Below, one piece after another: positions 14,888 through 16,810 of a DNA stretch of 16,810 nucleotides. The stretch comes from Collinsella sp. AF02-46-1 (lineage in GTDB: Bacteria; Actinomycetota; Coriobacteriia; Coriobacteriales; Coriobacteriaceae). The DNA lies in contig CAKXKM010000032.1 in the NCBI GenBank assembly GCA_934876235.1, positions 2,514-19,323 on the forward strand, given 5' to 3'. Position 1 is the stretch's first letter. Each line of letters opens with the position of its first letter. A program made the position numbers and the translations under genes. Below the pieces are notes generated by a model. That model did not search any database. It had not been told where the DNA came from and saw nothing but the letters and a program-made list of their open reading frames with translations.

Positions 14888-15826
14888 ATGGATCTTGCGA
14901 TGGCACAGCGGCTCGTCGATCGCCGCAAGGCTGCCGGGCTTTCTCAGGAGGCGCTTGCCGCCCAGCTGGGTGTGAGTCGTCAGGCTGTCAGTAAATGGGA
15001 GCGCAGCGAATCCTCTCCCGATACCGATAACCTTATTGCGCTCGCCGCGCTGTATGGCGTGTCGCTGGATGAGCTGCTGTATGGGGAGGCGGTGGATAGC
15101 ACTGACGACTCGCAGGCTGATGATGAGGCGCAGAACAGCAACGCCGGCACCAAAGCTTCAGATAAGGCTGAGGAGGCTGAGGCTTCTACTGAACACGCTG
15201 ATTGCAGCGATAAGCCACTTGTCGATATTTCCCTCGCGCGCGGCATCCACGTTATTGACCCCAACAAAGGCGAAGAGGTTCATGTTGGCTGGAATGGCAT
15301 CCATGTGGCTAACGAGCGCAAGGGTGAAGAGGTCCATGTGGGGCCAGGCGGATTGCATATCGATACGCTTGAGGACGATGGACATAGTGTGCATACCAAT
15401 GACGACGGCACCGTCACCATCGACGGCGAGACGTTTTCCAGCTGGAAGGAAGCACACGACAAGCTCGACCATCACGGCAAGCATTTCCACACCAAGGTCG
15501 GACGTGCATGGAACAAATTCCCCTTCCCTGCGCTTGTCGCCCTCGCCTATCTGGTGCTCGGCATTGTCTACGGCACATGGGCTACGGGACTCTTCCTCGT
15601 CTTTCTGATTCCCGTCTATTACGCGCTTGGCGACTTTATCGACCAACGCCACTTATCTAAGCTGATCGAGGTCATCTACCCGGCAGCCGCCATCGCTTGG
15701 TTCCTCTACATGTGGCTCTGTTTGGGACAGCCCCATCCTGCATGGATCATCCTCATCACGATTCCCGTCATCAAAGCGCTCATGCGCTGGTGCCGCAAAC
15801 AATGGAAGCACCGCCAACAGGCCTAA
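14888..15826 (+). CDS. Membrane-anchored XRE-family regulator with internal repeats
   Basis: A 312-residue protein. An N-terminal HTH_3 DNA-binding domain (about 5-64) includes GLSQEALAAQLGVSRQAVSK and SPDTDNLIALAALYGVSLDE. An acidic linker (65-110) follows. Three tandem repeats of 18-19 residues (119-136, 137-154, 155-173) share GIHV....KGEEVHVG..G. A His-rich stretch (KLDHHGKHFHTK) precedes about three membrane segments (213-250, 258-280, 284-300). The topology implies a DNA-binding domain tethered to the membrane from the cytoplasm, with the signal sensed in the repeat or membrane part. I chose ATG 14888, 7 bases after AAGGA; the ATG at 14873 precedes that Shine-Dalgarno sequence. No target gene adjoins, so autoregulation through the upstream direct repeats is the simplest idea. 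Confidence 0.9.
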   Translation: MDLAMAQRLVDRRKAAGLSQEALAAQLGVSRQAVSKWERSESSPDTDNLIALAALYGVSLDELLYGEAVDSTDDSQADDEAQNSNAGTKASDKAEEAEASTEHADCSDKPLVDISLARGIHVIDPNKGEEVHVGWNGIHVANERKGEEVHVGPGGLHIDTLEDDGHSVHTNDDGTVTIDGETFSSWKEAHDKLDHHGKHFHTKVGRAWNKFPFPALVALAYLVLGIVYGTWATGLFLVFLIPVYYALGDFIDQRHLSKLIEVIYPAAAIAWFLYMWLCLGQPHPAWIILITIPVIKALMRWCRKQWKHRQQA

Positions 15827-15872
15827 CACGCTCCGACCCACCAGCACCCAACCACCCCCGCCCTTCTCCTAA

Positions 15873-15937
15873 GTTGCGGTGAGATAGGGACTGTTTTGAA
15901 GCTCCAAAGCGCCAAACAGTCCGTATATCACCGCAAC
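15873..15937. repeat. 65-nt dispersed palindromic repeat, copy 2
   Basis: Arms 15873-15896 and 15914-15937 pair at 22 of 24 positions around a 17-base loop, better than copy 1 at 912-976. The left arm starts GTTGCGGTGAGATAGGGACT and the right arm starts AAACAGTCCGTATATCACCG. Length and loop size equal copy 1; the arms are conserved and the loops have diverged. It lies 47 bases after the XRE gene stop. Confidence 0.85.
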
Positions 15938-16001
15938 CTACAAACAACTGGGTCAGTTCCGGCACGGAGATTAGCATTGAGCTGACCACGCGCCAAGAAA
16001 A

Positions 16002-16141
16002 GGGCCTATTTACTACGTTTAACTCGAGAGGGCCGACCATACCCGCCTTTTCCGAATATTTGCAAGCCCTCTACCTGCGGTTTTAATTTCATAATCTTTG
16101 TCATGGTCGAGGGTGTGGTAGCAAACGTAGTAGATAGGCCC
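16002..16141. mobile_element. MITE-like element with 19-bp terminal inverted repeats
   Basis: Left end GGGCCTATTTACTACGTTT (16002-16020) and right end AAACGTAGTAGATAGGCCC (16123-16141) are inverted copies with one mismatch. The symmetry continues inward: CGACCAT occurs at the same offset from each end (16033-16039, and inverted at about 16104-16110). Outward, AAAA and TTTT flank both ends. The 102-base interior has no transposase. A minus-strand frame runs through it (16006-16203), but it looks like a passive reading of the element. No target-site duplication is obvious. Confidence 0.6.
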
Positions 16142-16270
16142 GTTTTGCGGCATACGACCCATTCAAGCCCAATCTCGAAGGCTGGAGAAAGCCCTTCATC
16201 CACGCCTGTGAGCGAAAACCAAATAGAATGAAAGGCAAATGGAAAAGCCCGTTTAACGAGCGGAGGACAT

Positions 16271-16591
16271 ATGCGCGACGTAGCCGAAAGCGACTGGAAG
16301 CTGTTTAAGAAAATGCTTCCTCAATGGCAAGAACGTTATATGGAAAAGCTCATCGGCCAGTATGTTGAGATACTGAACGGCGACAGTGAAGCGTCCAGTA
16401 GATTTTGGGCACTAGAAGAGCGCCTCAATAGAGACAAGCTGTCCTCAGGCGTAATTGCAAACGACATTCGCCGCAGCACAATGCACCGCGAGATAGCCAA
16501 TTTGCTTATCGACAGCGTGATCACCCTTGACGACCTTGACGGTTTTACCGAGGACATTAAGAGCTATGCGCAACACTGGATTGGCCAGTAA
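16271..16591 (+). CDS. Small accessory protein of unknown function (106 aa)
   Basis: A soluble, mostly helical, charged protein without signal peptide or membrane segment. MRDVAESDWKLFKKMLPQWQ, YMEKLIGQYVEILNG, SRFWALEERLNRDK, RRSTMHREIANLLIDSVITL and DDLDGFTEDIKSY resemble, from memory, a small family common on mobile elements of gut Firmicutes, often mislabelled as a transporter. ATG 16271 has GGAGG 4 bases upstream. GC content is lower than in the core genes. A truncated XRE gene of similar origin faces it from the right, so both are probably remnants of an acquired element. Function is unknown. Confidence 0.75.
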   Translation: MRDVAESDWKLFKKMLPQWQERYMEKLIGQYVEILNGDSEASSRFWALEERLNRDKLSSGVIANDIRRSTMHREIANLLIDSVITLDDLDGFTEDIKSYAQHWIGQ

Positions 16592-16754
16592 GAGCACTGA
16601 ACGACAGACATCCCCAGCAAAACGGGGCAAACGCCGGGCCACCTAACATTTCGTCGCTCACTTTCTTGCGGCTCTCCTTGCGCCCTGTCCGCGCCGCCTT
16701 TATCGCTGCCCCAAAAGCCTTGAAGTCGTATTTCGGTACTGGTCTTTTTGCCAT
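16557..16754 (-). pseudogene. Truncated XRE-type repressor, N-terminal fragment
   Basis: The first 36 residues (MAKRPVPKYDFKAFGAAIKA, then ARTGRKESRKKVSDEM; about 16647-16754) match, as I recall it, the start of an XRE-type regulator found on gut Firmicutes mobile elements. That family then continues with an ISPRYLANIENKGQ-type recognition helix. Here the frame instead runs into unrelated residues and stops at 16557, overlapping the 106-aa gene, so the DNA-recognition part is lost. AGGGTG lies 8 bases before ATG 16754. It could still be expressed as a 65-aa product. A deletion joining it to the neighbour is the likely cause. Confidence 0.6.
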
Positions 16755-16810
16755 AATTATTCACCCTATTACATTTTACTGTTCACCTTTCCTCTTGGAT
16801 ATGTCTACAC

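Noticed and set aside
16006..16203. Minus-strand 65-codon frame
   Set aside because: More than half of it is the inverted-repeat element itself, and no ribosome binding site or domain supports it.

Overview
The window looks like chromosomal DNA of a gut Coriobacteriia bacterium, most likely Collinsella. This rests on the high-GC coding style, actinobacterial-type tRNA-Glu and tRNA-Gln genes, a split rubredoxin/flavin-reductase pair suited to an anaerobe, and dispersed palindromes of a kind I associate with Collinsella. The genus call is inference, not a search result.

Layout, left to right. (1) 45-2367, minus strand: a mini-rubredoxin, a flavin reductase related to the reductase half of Moorella Hrb, smpB, and a TPR protein overlapping smpB. 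(2) 2426-2705: a tRNA-Gln/tRNA-Glu operon with a good promoter and terminator. (3) 2899-3803: a small plus-strand orphan facing an ArsC/Spx-family gene, with two tandem 46-nt dyads between them. (4) 3896-8339, minus strand: a murein-recycling operon read as murR-type RpiR regulator, murQ etherase, murP PTS transporter, then mupG 6-phospho-muramidase behind an internal terminator. (5) 8544-9896: a VanZ-family membrane protein and a small serine recombinase with a three-half-site repeat at its 5' end. (6) 9956-14411: rnr, then ftsX and ftsE, the latter with a 170-residue disordered N-terminal extension. (7) 14412-14887: a gene-free stretch holding a strong rod-shaped RNA fold and a direct-repeat operator candidate. 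(8) 14888-15826, plus strand: a membrane-anchored XRE regulator with an internal 18-residue repeat. (9) 15827-16810: accessory DNA with a second 65-nt palindrome, a MITE-like element, a small plus-strand protein, and a truncated XRE repressor.

How the genes work together. MurP imports and phosphorylates MurNAc or a MurNAc-containing disaccharide. MupG splits the phosphorylated disaccharide. MurQ turns MurNAc-6P into GlcNAc-6P and lactate. The RpiR protein probably senses MurNAc-6P. FtsEX controls wall hydrolysis at division, so wall turnover and recycling lie in the same neighbourhood. SmpB and RNase R belong to the same trans-translation and RNA-decay pathway but are here about 8.5 kb apart, with the recombinase, VanZ, mur genes and tRNAs between them.

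No complete new defence or mobile system is evident. The most promising undescribed items are the RNA rod upstream of ftsE, the membrane XRE protein with its repeat domain and operator repeats, the paired palindrome families, and the long disordered tail on FtsE.
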